Shown here piece after piece: positions 1 to 7,815 of a stretch of DNA of 64,000 nt (position 1 is the first letter of the stretch; each line of letters begins with the position of its first letter). Both the position numbers and the translations under genes were made by a program. Origin of the DNA: Microcella alkaliphila (GTDB lineage: Bacteria; Actinomycetota; Actinomycetes; Actinomycetales; Microbacteriaceae); NCBI RefSeq assembly GCF_004216855.1, contig NZ_SGXT01000016.1, positions 180,005-244,004 of the forward strand. Direction: 5' to 3'. A model generated the notes under the pieces. That model searched no databases, was not told where the DNA came from, and saw only the letters and a list, made by a program, of their open reading frames with translations.

Positions 1-954
1 CGCCCACGACCCGGTCTCGGTGCCGAGGTTCAGGAAGTGGGCGAGCACGGCGCGAGCGATCTGCTCGTCGTAGTACCGGATCGGCTTATCCGTGTCGGGC
101 AGCTTCCCGGTCACTCCGATGAGGCTCAGCTTGGCCGAGTTCGGGATTGACGCTCCGGCGGCTTCTCCGGCGCGCATGCTCTTCGCGAGCGCGAGGCCGG
201 CGTCCTTCTCGGACTTCAGCCACGCGTCGCGCTCGGCACTCTCGATGCCGTCGGGCAGCTCGGCCGCTTCGTAGACGGGGATCCCGAGCCCGTTGCGCTC
301 AGCGACGAGGGCCTGGATGCGCAGCACGCGGTCCTTCAGGAGCCACATCTTGTACGCCGACCGGAGCAGGGACTCGCCGAGCCAGTTCGCGCCCTCACGT
401 TCGTTGACGTAAGCGACGAGCCGGTCGACTGGGATGCGCGGCTCCTTCGTGCCGCCGGCGATCGCGTGCTGCTTAATCGCGACGAGCCCACCGTCCTGAG
501 CAACCTCGATGTCGGAGATCGTCCGCGGCGGCCGCCATGCCAGCTTCGCCAGGTGCGCACGGCCATCGGCCTGCGAATAGACCTGCTCGAAGAACGAGTG
601 CCCGTAGGGCAGCTCAAGCAGCGCGAGACGGAGGTGCTCCTTGAACGAGAATCGACCCTTGGAGCGAACAGGGGCCTCGAATGCCTGCCCCTTGATCGGG
701 AGTCCGAAGTCTGCTGCGATGTGAGCGACGACCTCGTCCCGGCAGCCGGCGCCGTCGATAACCCACTCGGTACGCATGATCGGGAGGGTCACCGCGCGAA
801 GGACCGACTTGACCTGCGGATCTTCGCGGCGCATCCGGTCGAACACGTCGATCGACTTCGGCCACTGCAGGTCCGGGTTCGGCTCGTGCGTTTCCGCGAT
901 CAGCGTTCCCCAGCTGAGGAGGTTCGGCGCCGCCTGGTATCCGGTCTCGGGCAA
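1..954 (-). CDS. Phage portal protein, DUF935-like (partial, 3' end beyond the window)
   Basis: An open frame of 318 codons runs to the window edge without a stop. The translation begins LPETGYQAAPNLLSWGTLI and contains features of Mu gp29/DUF935-type portals: an early DPQVKSVLRAVTLPI segment, LALLELPYGHSFFEQVY near residue 120, and AHFLNLGTETGSWA at the cut end. Portals form the dodecameric ring through which DNA enters the capsid. I chose the TTG start because GAAGGAGG lies five bases upstream. It begins 14 bases after the terminase stop, the usual terminase-portal order. The true C-terminus is not visible. Confidence 0.85.
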   Translation of the reverse strand, partial: MPETGYQAAPNLLSWGTLIAETHEPNPDLQWPKSIDVFDRMRREDPQVKSVLRAVTLPIMRTEWVIDGAGCRDEVVAHIAADFGLPIKGQAFEAPVRSKGRFSFKEHLRLALLELPYGHSFFEQVYSQADGRAHLAKLAWRPPRTISDIEVAQDGGLVAIKQHAIAGGTKEPRIPVDRLVAYVNEREGANWLGESLLRSAYKMWLLKDRVLRIQALVAERNGLGIPVYEAAELPDGIESAERDAWLKSEKDAGLALAKSMRAGEAAGASIPNSAKLSLIGVTGKLPDTDKPIRYYDEQIARAVLAHFLNLGTETGSWA

Positions 955-968
955 GGCGGCCTCCTTCG

Positions 969-2561
969 TCAGAAGCTGGCGGAGGCCAGATTCGTTTCGG
1001 ATTGGGCGACGTCGTCGCGAGCGATTACCTCAGCGGGAGGCGGTGGCGGTGGCGGTGGCTTCTTCGGGGATGCCTCGGACTTCAGCACCCCCCACAGGGC
1101 CCACGTGACGGCCTGCGCCATGGAGACCGGCTTCGTCGGATCGGACTGTTCCCACGTGACGCCGGCGCGGCCAATGTTCCGCGTGGTGGCGAACTCGAGC
1201 GACTTCCGAACCTCATCCTGTGGACGGTGCGGCACCAGGCCCGCGTTGACGTGTTCGACGAACAGGGCGTGGGCGGCGGCGATCTCGTCGAGGTTCATCG
1301 CGAGGTACTTCACGCCGGCTCGATCGAGTGACGAGATTACGGCGGCCGCGTTCTTCGGGTCGAGCACCAGCAGCGGGTTGCCGTACGCCTCCTTGAGCTC
1401 CTTAAGCTCGTCGGCGATCCAGCGCGTGCCGCGGTCGGTCCGATGATGCTCCACGGCGATGCTCTCGTCGACGCGGATCGCTTTCCCGATCGTTCCGTAC
1501 CCGCCACCTCGACCGAGAGCCAGCGACAGGACCATGCCTTCGGCAGCTACACCGGCGTCTTCGGACTTGTGTCTGTCCCACACGTCGAGGTCCAGTTCGG
1601 AAAGTTTGGATTTGACCTCGGCGCGTCGGTTCGGCCAGATCGAGAGCCGCTGGCGGCGGAAGGACTCCTTGGACATTCGGCCTTCGATGCCGGGTTCGCC
1701 GCGTTCGTCGGTGATCTGCTCGAGCGTCAGGCCAGGCCGGTACCCGAGGCCTGGGTTGCCGGCGGCGGCGACATCATCGTCATAGATGTCGATCTTGTCC
1801 GCGGTGTCAGGGTCGTCGGAGCCATCGGGATTGAATTCGATCCATCCGGTTCGGGGGCTGGTTGCGGCACGGCCGCGATCTCGGACGCCTTCCCAGTACT
1901 CGGCTTCGTTCAGCTCGTCTGGCACGGTGCCGAAGAACAGGACCTGGGTGTTCTCGACGGACGACATCGTCGGCAGCAGGGCGTCCATCGCTGAGACGGA
2001 TGCTTCCTGTGCTTCGTCGACTACTAGGTCGTCGACGGTGAATCCGACGCCGCTGTTTCGTGATCGGGCGAGGTACAGGAGCCGGTTGCCGTTGCTGAGC
2101 TCGAAGCCTTCCTCGCCGTGGGCGGTAGTGATGCCGCGGGCCCCGCCGCGCAGCTCGGCCATGAGGAGCGGCGCGCTTTCAATGATGAACCGCATGCGTC
2201 GGAACATCTCGCGCGCCGTCTTGAACTGGTGGGCGGTGTAGACGATGGTTCGCGGTGTTCCGTCAGGCTTGGGCCAAAGGAACAGCTTGGCGAGACAGTA
2301 GGCAGTGATGATGTCGCCCTTGCCGTTCTGGCGTGCGACCAGCTCACCCCACTCAGTGCAGGTCCAGAAGCCGGCGTGGTCGACGGAGAAGATCCCGTCG
2401 AGGGAAAGCTCCTGCCACGGGTCGAGCTCGCGGCCGGCGACTGTCCAGAGATCGAGTGCGTCGTCGGCGAGGGTGCCGGCGCGGGGTGGGAGCGTGTAGA
2501 GCCTAGGCTCCTGCCGCCCGCGCAGCTCGAGCTGCTCGGGCTTCGGCGAGTTGGTCGGCAA
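969..2561 (-). CDS. terL: Phage terminase large subunit
   Basis: 530 residues, the usual size for TerL, the ATPase-nuclease that packages DNA. The ATPase half shows a Walker A-like RQNGKG near residue 77 and a Walker B LVVDEAQEA near residue 177. The C-terminal half resembles the RNase H-like nuclease domain, with VLDPKNAAAVISSLD near residue 400. Where many actinophage TerL proteins have an Asp in the first nuclease strand, this one reads LSLALGRGGGYGTI, so that acidic residue may be missing or displaced. A proline run (PPPPPPPP) precedes the C-terminus. The TTG start overlaps terS by 59 bases; no better start is visible. Confidence 0.9.
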   Translation of the reverse strand: MPTNSPKPEQLELRGRQEPRLYTLPPRAGTLADDALDLWTVAGRELDPWQELSLDGIFSVDHAGFWTCTEWGELVARQNGKGDIITAYCLAKLFLWPKPDGTPRTIVYTAHQFKTAREMFRRMRFIIESAPLLMAELRGGARGITTAHGEEGFELSNGNRLLYLARSRNSGVGFTVDDLVVDEAQEASVSAMDALLPTMSSVENTQVLFFGTVPDELNEAEYWEGVRDRGRAATSPRTGWIEFNPDGSDDPDTADKIDIYDDDVAAAGNPGLGYRPGLTLEQITDERGEPGIEGRMSKESFRRQRLSIWPNRRAEVKSKLSELDLDVWDRHKSEDAGVAAEGMVLSLALGRGGGYGTIGKAIRVDESIAVEHHRTDRGTRWIADELKELKEAYGNPLLVLDPKNAAAVISSLDRAGVKYLAMNLDEIAAAHALFVEHVNAGLVPHRPQDEVRKSLEFATTRNIGRAGVTWEQSDPTKPVSMAQAVTWALWGVLKSEASPKKPPPPPPPPAEVIARDDVAQSETNLASASF

Positions 2562-2961
2562 GGGTGGCCCCCTTCGACGCGCCGGCGTTCTGGATCTCGT
2601 CGATCTCGCGGAGTGTCTCGCGCTGCTCCCGCATCAGCAGGTACGCGCGGGCCGGCTCTTCTTGACGGAGGGTGGGTAGCAGCAGTCTCTGTTGCTCGAG
2701 CAGCTCCTTGAGCACGTCGAGTCGTGACACCACTTCCGTGCGGGCGGTGCTCGGAGCCGGTGCGGGAAGTTCGATAGTCGCAGGCGGCGTTGCCGGCGTC
2801 TTTGGCTTCGCTGCGCGGGCCGCTCTGGCGGTCGCTGAGGTGGAGCGAGTGCCATCGTGTTTGCGCTGGGCGGCGCGGCACTTCGCGTCCACCTTCTCCT
2901 TGTTCCGGAGGTGCCTTTTGTAGGCGCTGTAGGTGCCGCAGGGCGCTTTGCGTTGCGGCAT
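2503..2961 (-). CDS. terS: Phage terminase small subunit (putative)
   Basis: 152 residues directly upstream of terL. The N-terminus carries a Cys-containing basic segment (APCGTYSAYKRHLRNKE) like that of small actinophage DNA-binding proteins, followed by an Ala/Pro linker, an Arg/Glu-rich helical region with LLEQQRLLLPTLRQEEP, and an Ala-Arg-rich tail. Small terminase subunits recognise the packaging site and recruit TerL. Position and composition support the call; sequence motifs alone are weak. The ATG is chosen because GGAGGCG lies upstream at the right distance. Confidence 0.7.
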   Translation of the reverse strand: MPQRKAPCGTYSAYKRHLRNKEKVDAKCRAAQRKHDGTRSTSATARAARAAKPKTPATPPATIELPAPAPSTARTEVVSRLDVLKELLEQQRLLLPTLRQEEPARAYLLMREQRETLREIDEIQNAGASKGATLADQLAEARAARAARAAGA

Positions 2962-3099
2962 TCGGCGCCTCCGAACTGGTGTGAGAGCGCACTTCGTGTC
3001 GGAGACCAAAAAGTGCGGGGAGAAATGCGGACACGCCGCGCGGGAGGTGGCCAGCGGCCGGGCGTCGCTGGATTTTATGGCGGGCCCGGGCGGTGGGGG

Positions 3100-3303
3100 T
3101 CAGCGTCGGCTGGTGAAGAGGTGCCAGGCGAGGCGGAGGAAGGTGAGGGCGAGTGTGCGGCGCCACTTGGGCGTGTTGACGTGCACGGTGGCGCCTGTGC
3201 AGGTTGCGCGGATGGTTGGGGTGATGGTTGCGACCTCGATGGGCGTGCTGTCGCCCACCTTGAGGAGAACCGCGGTGTCGATGGTTCCGACGGTGGTGGC
3301 CAT
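3100..3303 (-). CDS. Small phage protein of unknown function
   Basis: 67 residues starting MATTVGTIDTAVLLKVGDS and ending in a basic, aromatic stretch (LRLAWHLFTSRR). AGGAG lies upstream of the ATG. The start follows the previous stop closely, so it is co-transcribed with its neighbours. No domain recognised. Confidence 0.65.
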   Translation of the reverse strand: MATTVGTIDTAVLLKVGDSTPIEVATITPTIRATCTGATVHVNTPKWRRTLALTFLRLAWHLFTSRR

Positions 3304-3305
3304 GG

Positions 3306-3593
3306 CTACTTCTCCTGGGTGGTAGCGAGGGCGGGTGCGGCCTCGTCGCGCAGTGCTTCGAGTTGTTCGTCGGTGAGTCCCTCGACCTCGATGATCTCGT
3401 CCGCGAGGGTGCCGCGTGCGGCATGCGGGGAGCGGGGCGTGACGATCGCGACGACCTCGACGGCGTCGGTCATGTTGGAGACCGCGTCTTGGCCGGCTTC
3501 TTTGGTGGGGGCGATCACGATGACGCGGGTCGGTGGCGGCTGGATGGGAGTCTCGTCGGCGATGACGACGTCGACGCGGGCGCTGACCTTCAT
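3306..3593 (-). CDS. Small acidic phage protein of unknown function
   Basis: 95 residues beginning MKVSARVDVVIADETPIQ and carrying LTDEQLEALRDEAAPALA near the C-terminus, a helical motif common in small actinophage proteins. AAGGAG sits five bases before the chosen ATG; longer upstream starts lack a ribosome site. It lies between HNH and terS, where actinophages often keep small DNA-packaging or morphogenesis accessories, but no function can be assigned. Confidence 0.65.
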   Translation of the reverse strand: MKVSARVDVVIADETPIQPPPTRVIVIAPTKEAGQDAVSNMTDAVEVVAIVTPRSPHAARGTLADEIIEVEGLTDEQLEALRDEAAPALATTQEK

Positions 3594-3625
3594 TTGTGCT
3601 CCTTCGGTGGTCTCTGTGGGGCTCA

Positions 3626-3916
3626 TCAGGAGGCTCCCCAAGCTTCAATCGCGACGTCCGCCGCGGTGCCGCGACGTGCATTGCACCTCAGGTGCGCCGG
3701 GCGGATCTCGTTGCGGACGAGGTCGCCGCCGTTCGCAAGCGGCTCGATGTGGTCTGCGGTAAAGCTCATCGGATCGCGTCGATCAAGCGTCACATCGATG
3801 TCGCCCCCGCAAATGTGGCAGACGAGGCCCTCATCGCGGACTCTGGCCAGGAGGCGTTTCCGCTTCCGCTTGTAAGCAGCCTTGCCCTTGCCGTCGCGGA
3901 TGGAGCGGTTGCTCAC
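3626..3916 (-). CDS. HNH endonuclease
   Basis: 96 residues. The fold is recognisable from CHICGG (zinc ligands), the catalytic DHIEPLANGG, NEIRPAHLRCN, and a second Cys ligand. In many cos-type phages a small HNH protein encoded next to the terminase is required for cos cleavage and morphogenesis (established for HK97-like phages), and its place three genes upstream of terS fits that role. GTG start with CGGAGG upstream. Confidence 0.88.
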   Translation of the reverse strand: MSNRSIRDGKGKAAYKRKRKRLLARVRDEGLVCHICGGDIDVTLDRRDPMSFTADHIEPLANGGDLVRNEIRPAHLRCNARRGTAADVAIEAWGAS

Positions 3917-3937
3917 GGCGACACCTCCGGGAATGAC

Positions 3938-3966
3938 GAAGCCCCCGGCGGCATGCCGAGGGCTTC
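3938..3966 (-). terminator. Strong hairpin between the lipoprotein-like gene and HNH
   Basis: GAAGCCC and GGGCTTC arms with an inner CGGC/GCCG stem, placed between the end of the 3984-4535 gene and the HNH start. No U-run follows on the minus strand, so it may attenuate, process or stabilise the transcript rather than terminate it fully. Confidence 0.45.
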
Positions 3967-3983
3967 AGGTCAGTCGAGTCGGG

Positions 3984-4535
3984 TTAATGGGTGCGCGATT
4001 GTGCGATCACGACGCCGGAGGCGTCCTCGACGATGATCCAGTCGATGTCGGCAGTCGCCTCGGCGGGGAGCAGGCGGGGCAGTGCGTCTGCAGCTCGTTC
4101 GCCCAGGTCGTCACGGTCCGGTGAGCCGGACCCGACCTGGAGCGTCACATACCCGTTCGATCCTTGGGTGCGGACGCCTGAGATCCAGCCGTACCAGAGC
4201 GTCGGGTCGGAGGCGAAGACCTCGGAGTACTCCTGGCCGCCGAACGCATCCCTGATGGCCTGCTCGAAGGCGGCGCTGCGGGCATCCTCGTCGACCGTGG
4301 GTTCAGGCTCGGGCACTGGCTCCTCAGCGGCCTCGGTCGGCTCGGTGGGTTCCGGCGGCTCGGTGGCTGCCGGCGTCGGGGTGGCATTGATCTGCGCGGC
4401 TTCGCGCTCGTCACCGGTCGCGAGATTGCCGATGCCGCCCACGACGAGGACAGCGAGGACGATGCCCCAGATCCACAGCTTCTTGTACCAAGGCTTCTTG
4501 GCAGCGGTTTCGGTTGTTCCCTGAGCTTCGGTCAT
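3984..4535 (-). CDS. Single-pass membrane phage protein, Pro/Glu/Thr-rich linker
   Basis: 183 residues. Residues 1-15 are polar, then a basic KKPWYKKLW motif leads into one membrane segment (about 20-40, LWIWGIVLAVLVVGGIGNL). A long Pro-Thr-Glu spacer (about 53-85) is followed by a soluble domain ending DWIIVEDASGVVIAQ. No Cys lipobox is seen. This layout is that of a surface-displayed small domain on a stalk. Genes of this kind in prophages sometimes alter the host surface, but this is inference; the domain is not recognised. Confidence 0.65.
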   Translation of the reverse strand: MTEAQGTTETAAKKPWYKKLWIWGIVLAVLVVGGIGNLATGDEREAAQINATPTPAATEPPEPTEPTEAAEEPVPEPEPTVDEDARSAAFEQAIRDAFGGQEYSEVFASDPTLWYGWISGVRTQGSNGYVTLQVGSGSPDRDDLGERAADALPRLLPAEATADIDWIIVEDASGVVIAQSRTH

Positions 4536-4881
4536 CGGTCCAGTCTGCCTTGATCCGGGCGATAGCGGGTAGTCCTGCGTTGAGGGGTGCCCGCCGCTCG
4601 GGCTCGCAGTCAGGATGGTGTGAAGAGCGGCGGCGGGCTGTCTGAGTGCGCCGGCGGTCCGAGCAGGAAGCCCCGACCGCCGGCGCGCGAAGGATCCGCT
4701 CTGCATCGAATGCCCGGAGGATCAGACCGGACCGCGCGACCAGCCACCCCTATGACCCGGGCCGTGCGGCGAGTGAGTTCCCTCAGAAACGGGAAAAGCC
4801 CCGCAGTGCGAGGCTCGAACTTCGGACGCAGGACGCCCGACGTTATGCGACAACCGTCCCGGCATTGACAGCGTTTCGGCG
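4536..4881. other. 346-base non-coding phage gap
   Basis: No supportable gene on either strand. It holds one rho-independent terminator (4794-4814, minus). Since HNH and terminase genes lie just downstream, this gap is a reasonable place for the phage cos site, but no conserved cos sequence can be recognised by eye. Confidence 0.5.
4794..4814 (-). terminator. Rho-independent terminator of the early transcript
   Basis: On the minus strand a GCCTCGC-ACT-GCGGGGC hairpin (one G-U pair) is followed by TTTT. It lies downstream of the long chain of minus-strand early genes ending at 4882 and separates them from the HNH/terminase block. Confidence 0.7.
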
Positions 4882-4968
4882 TCATTGGATGCGGCGTGTC
4901 GTTGATTCGGCGAGCGCCGTAATCGTTTTGTTGAGGTCTTCGGTGACGTGGAGGGCGAGGGCGTTCAT
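4882..4968 (-). CDS. 28-residue phage microprotein
   Basis: Starts MNALALHVTEDLNKT and ends STTRRIQ. The ATG overlaps the stop of the upstream gene in an ATGA arrangement, so translational coupling is likely. It contains one copy of the phage's repeated 13-base motif, encoding TALAE. Evidence for translation is only the overlap and codon pattern. Confidence 0.5.
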   Translation of the reverse strand: MNALALHVTEDLNKTITALAESTTRRIQ

Positions 4969-5189
4969 GAGGTCGTGGTGTCTGAATGGGACGATGCGTG
5001 CACGACTATCGAACTGGCGAGCAGAGCGCCCTGTGATATCCCACGGCGGTAGCCCGCTCGGAATGCAGCGAACCCGTCGGGATTGTTCCGTGCTGGGTTC
5101 GCGTCGCGATACTCGGTCCACGCGACGTCGAGGCTCGCGGGCTCGTAGCTATCAGGCTGGTGCTGAGCCGCGGGGTTCACGCGCTTCAT
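4965..5189 (-). CDS. Small phage protein of unknown function
   Basis: 74 residues with a central WTEYRDANPARNNPDGFAAF motif and AGYRRGISQGA, a pattern seen in small early proteins of actinobacterial siphoviruses. Coupled by ATGA to the 28-residue gene. A longer frame in another phase covers the same bases but has poorer composition, so this frame is preferred. Confidence 0.65.
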   Translation of the reverse strand: MKRVNPAAQHQPDSYEPASLDVAWTEYRDANPARNNPDGFAAFRAGYRRGISQGALLASSIVVHASSHSDTTTS

Positions 5190-5220
5190 CGTTCCGCGTC
5201 CCCTGAATCGGGCGACACTC

Positions 5221-5412
5221 TCATCGACCGTTCGCCATTCTCATGAGCGCGCTGAGGCACGGCCCGCAGAGTTCGCCGTCAGAGCCGGAGTACCAGCCCA
5301 GCTCGGCCCCGATAATGGCCTGCATCGGGTTGTAATCCTTGGCCTGCTTCGGTCGCTCGACGCCGCACTCGACGCACGTCGGCACGTTCTCACTGATCGT
5401 TGGCCGGTTCAC
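5221..5412 (-). CDS. Small zinc-ribbon-like phage protein
   Basis: 63 residues with two Cys pairs, CVECG near residue 13 and CGPC near residue 49, spaced like a zinc ribbon. ATG overlaps the previous stop. Function unknown; such proteins usually bind nucleic acid or act as adaptors. Confidence 0.65.
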   Translation of the reverse strand: MNRPTISENVPTCVECGVERPKQAKDYNPMQAIIGAELGWYSGSDGELCGPCLSALMRMANGR

Positions 5413-5690
5413 CGGTCGTCTCCTGTCTCTGAATCAGCCGGTCGGTGGAACGCTCCTACCTGGTCGGCGGAACGCCCACCAGCGTCGCGAACCAACCGCT
5501 TCGCCGGGTTGCGGCGCATCGCTTCACGCTCAAGCGATCGGACGGTGTGCTCCGCCGCGTCGATCCGCACTTTCGCGGCGAATATCTGCTCCTCGATCTG
5601 CTCATCCGTCAGCGCCGCCCACGGGTTGTGCATGAGAGGGTTCGGGATGCTCGGCGCTGGGTGGATGCGCGTCACGTTGCCATCAGCCAC
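5409..5690 (-). CDS. Phage protein with helical region, unknown function
   Basis: 93 residues. The GTG start is chosen because GAGGAGG lies six bases upstream; an earlier ATG (5717) has none. The middle (ALTDEQIEEQIFAAKVRIDAAEHTVRSLEREAMRR) is predicted helical or coiled coil. Ends in ATGA overlap with the zinc-ribbon gene. Confidence 0.65.
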   Translation of the reverse strand: MADGNVTRIHPAPSIPNPLMHNPWAALTDEQIEEQIFAAKVRIDAAEHTVRSLEREAMRRNPAKRLVRDAGGRSADQVGAFHRPADSETGDDR

Positions 5691-5946
5691 GGTCGGCCTC
5701 CTCTGTGCGCGAATCATGTGATTTGCGGTCGGCCTCGGCGAGCGCCGTCATGGTGGTGGCTGCTGTGGTTGCGGCCGTCATGGCGATGAAGTGGACGGCG
5801 TTGCGTGCTTCGACGATGGCGTTGCCGAGCGCGATGAAGTGCATCAAGAGTTGGCGCTGTTGGGTCTGTCTGCGGTGGTGGCGTCGTTTTCCGCCGCGGG
5901 TTTTCATGCGGGGGTAGTGGGTTCGAGTGCGGGGGTGGGTGGTCAT
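5683..5946 (-). CDS. Small basic/alanine-rich phage protein
   Basis: 87 residues. The first 33 are very basic (Arg/His/Gln), followed by a hydrophobic helix starting LLMHFIALGNAIVEAR. Contains one copy of the phage's repeated TALAE-coding motif. AGGAA upstream; its stop lies within the next gene's start region. Confidence 0.55.
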   Translation of the reverse strand: MTTHPRTRTHYPRMKTRGGKRRHHRRQTQQRQLLMHFIALGNAIVEARNAVHFIAMTAATTAATTMTALAEADRKSHDSRTEEADRG

Positions 5947-5950
5947 GGGG

Positions 5951-6238
5951 TTAGGTTCCTGTGATGATGCGCCAGAGGGTGGTCGCGGCGGTTGCGGTGA
6001 GCATGAGGATGAGTGTGAGTAGGCCTCCTGCGATGACGACGGCGAAGAGGGCGCCGATGCCGTAGCCGACCCGCTCGGTGATCATGTTGTTGCTGGCGGC
6101 GCGGTGCTGGATCGGGGTATGTGCGGTGCGGGTCTTCCTGAACACCTCGTCGGCTTCGGCGGGGGTGAGTTTCCCGTCGCGGATCGCAGTTCGGAGCAGC
6201 TGCTCGAACGGGTCGGCCGGGTCTCCGGTGGTCCTCAT
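5951..6238 (-). CDS. Small C-terminally membrane-anchored phage protein
   Basis: 95 residues. N-terminal half contains FEQLLRTAIRDGKLTPAEADEVFRK, a helical hairpin motif; residues about 60-88 form one membrane span (GIGALFAVVIAGGLLTLILML). Coupled to the upstream zinc-finger gene by overlap. No family recognised. Confidence 0.6.
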   Translation of the reverse strand: MRTTGDPADPFEQLLRTAIRDGKLTPAEADEVFRKTRTAHTPIQHRAASNNMITERVGYGIGALFAVVIAGGLLTLILMLTATAATTLWRIITGT

Positions 6239-6651
6239 GGTGTTTCCTCTGTGCTGGAGAAGTGGGGGTGCTGGCCTGCCATGTGTCGGGCGAGGTTCTG
6301 GAAGGTGCGGTTGCAGCAGGGGCAGACGCCGGCGGCGATGCGGTTCTTGATGCGTGTCTTCGCCGCCTTGTGGCCGCGGAGGCTGCGTTCGGTAGCTTGC
6401 AGCTGGTCGCGGGTGTGGGTGAGGGACGACTCGGTGTAGCCGCGGAGGCGCTTCTCGCGTGCGAGCTGGGTCTCGAGTTCCTGCTCGCGGGTTTGCTTGA
6501 ACACGGCGCTGTGTCCGTTCGGGCAGTAGAAGTTCACGTCGCTGCTGGCCTGCGCACGGTCGTAGTGATCCCGGGTGATGCCGAAAGCGCATCGGCACTT
6601 CCAGCAGTGCAGGACGACGAGCGTCTCGGTGAAGGTCTGGGTGGTGGGCAT
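6235..6651 (-). CDS. Zinc-finger phage protein (two Cys/His clusters)
   Basis: 138 residues. The N-terminal cluster is CWKCRCAFG with CPNGH about 28 residues later; a Gln/Arg-rich coiled-coil stretch follows (about 60-105); the C-terminal cluster CPCCNRTFQNLARHMAGQH is a classic C2H2-like finger. Such proteins are common in actinophage early regions and probably bind DNA or RNA; the target is unknown. Start chosen at the ATG overlapping the upstream stop. Confidence 0.75.
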   Translation of the reverse strand: MPTTQTFTETLVVLHCWKCRCAFGITRDHYDRAQASSDVNFYCPNGHSAVFKQTREQELETQLAREKRLRGYTESSLTHTRDQLQATERSLRGHKAAKTRIKNRIAAGVCPCCNRTFQNLARHMAGQHPHFSSTEETP

Positions 6652-6830
6652 CAGGGGGTGTCCTTTCGGTGGGTGCGGGTGCGTCGGATGTCGTCGATGT
6701 GCCAGCGGCGGGGGCGGCCCTGGTCGTGGCGCCACCCTTCAGCGGCGGCGAGGTTGCGGGCGGTCTTCACGGACACGCCGAGGATCAGGGCGGCCGCGGC
6801 CGCGTTGAGGTATCGGTGCTCATCGGTCAT
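6651..6830 (-). CDS. Small helix-turn-helix protein, excisionase/MerR-like fold
   Basis: 59 residues. LNAAAAALILGVSVKTARNLAAAEGW forms a helix-turn-helix followed by a wing (RPRRWHIDDI), the layout of phage excisionase-like or MerR-type DNA-binding domains. Probably a small regulator within the early operon. TGATG and ATGA overlaps on both sides show tight coupling. Confidence 0.7.
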   Translation of the reverse strand: MTDEHRYLNAAAAALILGVSVKTARNLAAAEGWRHDQGRPRRWHIDDIRRTRTHRKDTP

Positions 6831-7567
6831 GCCGTTCTCGTCCAGGCGGAGATCAGCTCGTCCCACTGGTGCGGGGCATACGAGGTGTGGTCGCGGTCGG
6901 CCGTGCAGAGGATCCGCGACGGCGTGCGGTGATCCTCGTTGGAGATCACGGCCGCGAGCGGCGACTCGCACAGGACCGGGCCGAGGTCTGTCTCGAGGAC
7001 GACGTCGCGGCATCGGATCGGATGCCCGTCGTGCTCGAGGAGGACGCGGCGCACCGGTGTCGTTGACATGGCGGAATGGACGCGGCGCAGCAGATCCCGA
7101 GACGACGACAGCAGGTCGGGGCCGAGGAACGGGTACCGACCAAGCCAGCCACTGTGATGACGGGCGATGACCTGCAGCTGCAACGCCGCCGAGTCTCCCT
7201 CGCGCACTCCATGGGATCGTCCTGCCGGCACGGGACGCTCTGTGAGGACCGTGCGGGTCAGATAGCCGGCCCAGTCGTCAACCTGCGACGCGACCGGGGA
7301 GGCTGCCGGGTTCCACGATGACGACACATCGCGAGGCGCCGACGGGGATCCCGACGGGCGGGCTGCGTACGAGCGGTGATCTGTCACTCGCAGCGTCGAC
7401 GACCGCAGCGGGCCGAGCATCCTTGACAACTCCCCCAGCAGCTTCCCGAGCTCGTCCACATGCGGCGGACATAGATCCGACCCCGGAACCGGCGGACGCG
7501 CACACCCCGAGCTCGAGCACTCCCCCGCCGTCGATGCCACCACATGCTTCGGATAGCCCTTCAGCAT
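6827..7567 (-). CDS. Conserved-type phage protein with N-terminal Cys/His cluster
   Basis: 246 residues. CSSSGCARPPVPGSDLCPPH (residues about 17-36) looks like a zinc-binding motif seen in actinophage proteins. The rest (GRYPFLGPDLL, RRVLLEHDGHPIRCRDVVLETDLGPVLCESP) is a globular domain I cannot assign. Position among early genes suggests a DNA-metabolism or regulatory role. Confidence 0.65.
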   Translation of the reverse strand: MLKGYPKHVVASTAGECSSSGCARPPVPGSDLCPPHVDELGKLLGELSRMLGPLRSSTLRVTDHRSYAARPSGSPSAPRDVSSSWNPAASPVASQVDDWAGYLTRTVLTERPVPAGRSHGVREGDSAALQLQVIARHHSGWLGRYPFLGPDLLSSSRDLLRRVHSAMSTTPVRRVLLEHDGHPIRCRDVVLETDLGPVLCESPLAAVISNEDHRTPSRILCTADRDHTSYAPHQWDELISAWTRTA

Positions 7568-7641
7568 CAGCGCACCACCTCGGCGAGCGCCGTCGTCGTC
7601 TCCGCACGGCGGGTGGTGGTATGTGGCGTTGTGCGGGTCAT
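7567..7641 (-). CDS. 24-residue phage microprotein
   Basis: MTRTTPHTTTRRAETTTALAEVVR. AGGAG lies nine bases before the ATG, and the stop overlaps the next start (TGATG). Thr-rich and basic. Carries one copy of the repeated TALAE-coding motif. Real translation rests on the ribosome site and the overlap. Confidence 0.5.
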   Translation of the reverse strand: MTRTTPHTTTRRAETTTALAEVVR

Positions 7642-7653
7642 GGTGGTCGTCTC

Positions 7654-7785
7654 CTAGTAGCAGGTGTCGCAGGTGCAGTGAGGGCGGGAGCCGGACTGGC
7701 AGTGCGGTGATGGGTCGTGGTGGGGCGTCATGGGGCTGGCGTTCTCGCAGACCCTGCAGTCGGGGTCGAAGCTGATCCGTGTCAT
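7654..7785 (-). CDS. 43-residue zinc-ribbon phage microprotein
   Basis: Reads MTRISFDPDCRVCENASP, then Pro/His-rich sequence, and ends HCTCDTCY. Two Cys pairs (CRVC and CTCDTC) plus His make a compact zinc site, a type of tiny protein frequent in actinophages. Its stop contributes to the ribosome site of the next gene. It is the first minus-strand gene to the left of the inserted plus-strand pair. Confidence 0.65.
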   Translation of the reverse strand: MTRISFDPDCRVCENASPMTPHHDPSPHCQSGSRPHCTCDTCY

Positions 7786-7803
7786 GCGGCGAGTGCCGAT
7801 GAG

Positions 7804-7815
7804 TAGAGTTCGGGT
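7804..7815 (+). promoter_or_regulatory. Leaderless-type -10 element of the first moron
   Basis: TAGAGT at 7804-7809 followed by exactly six bases and the ATG, so transcription would start at or next to the start codon. No ribosome site is present. The -35 region is weak. Confidence 0.5.

Noticed and set aside
466..1446. Plus-strand frame opposite portal and terminase
   Set aside because: The minus strand encodes recognisable portal and terminase; the plus-strand translation has no family features.
4800..4860. Possible tRNA (TTCGA-containing segment)
   Set aside because: No matching acceptor or T-stem pairing; the sequence forms a terminator instead.
4882..5121. 79-codon frame reading through the start of the 28-residue gene
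   Set aside because: Its first part is a shadow of the better-supported 4965-5189 gene; only the last 28 codons have a coupled start.
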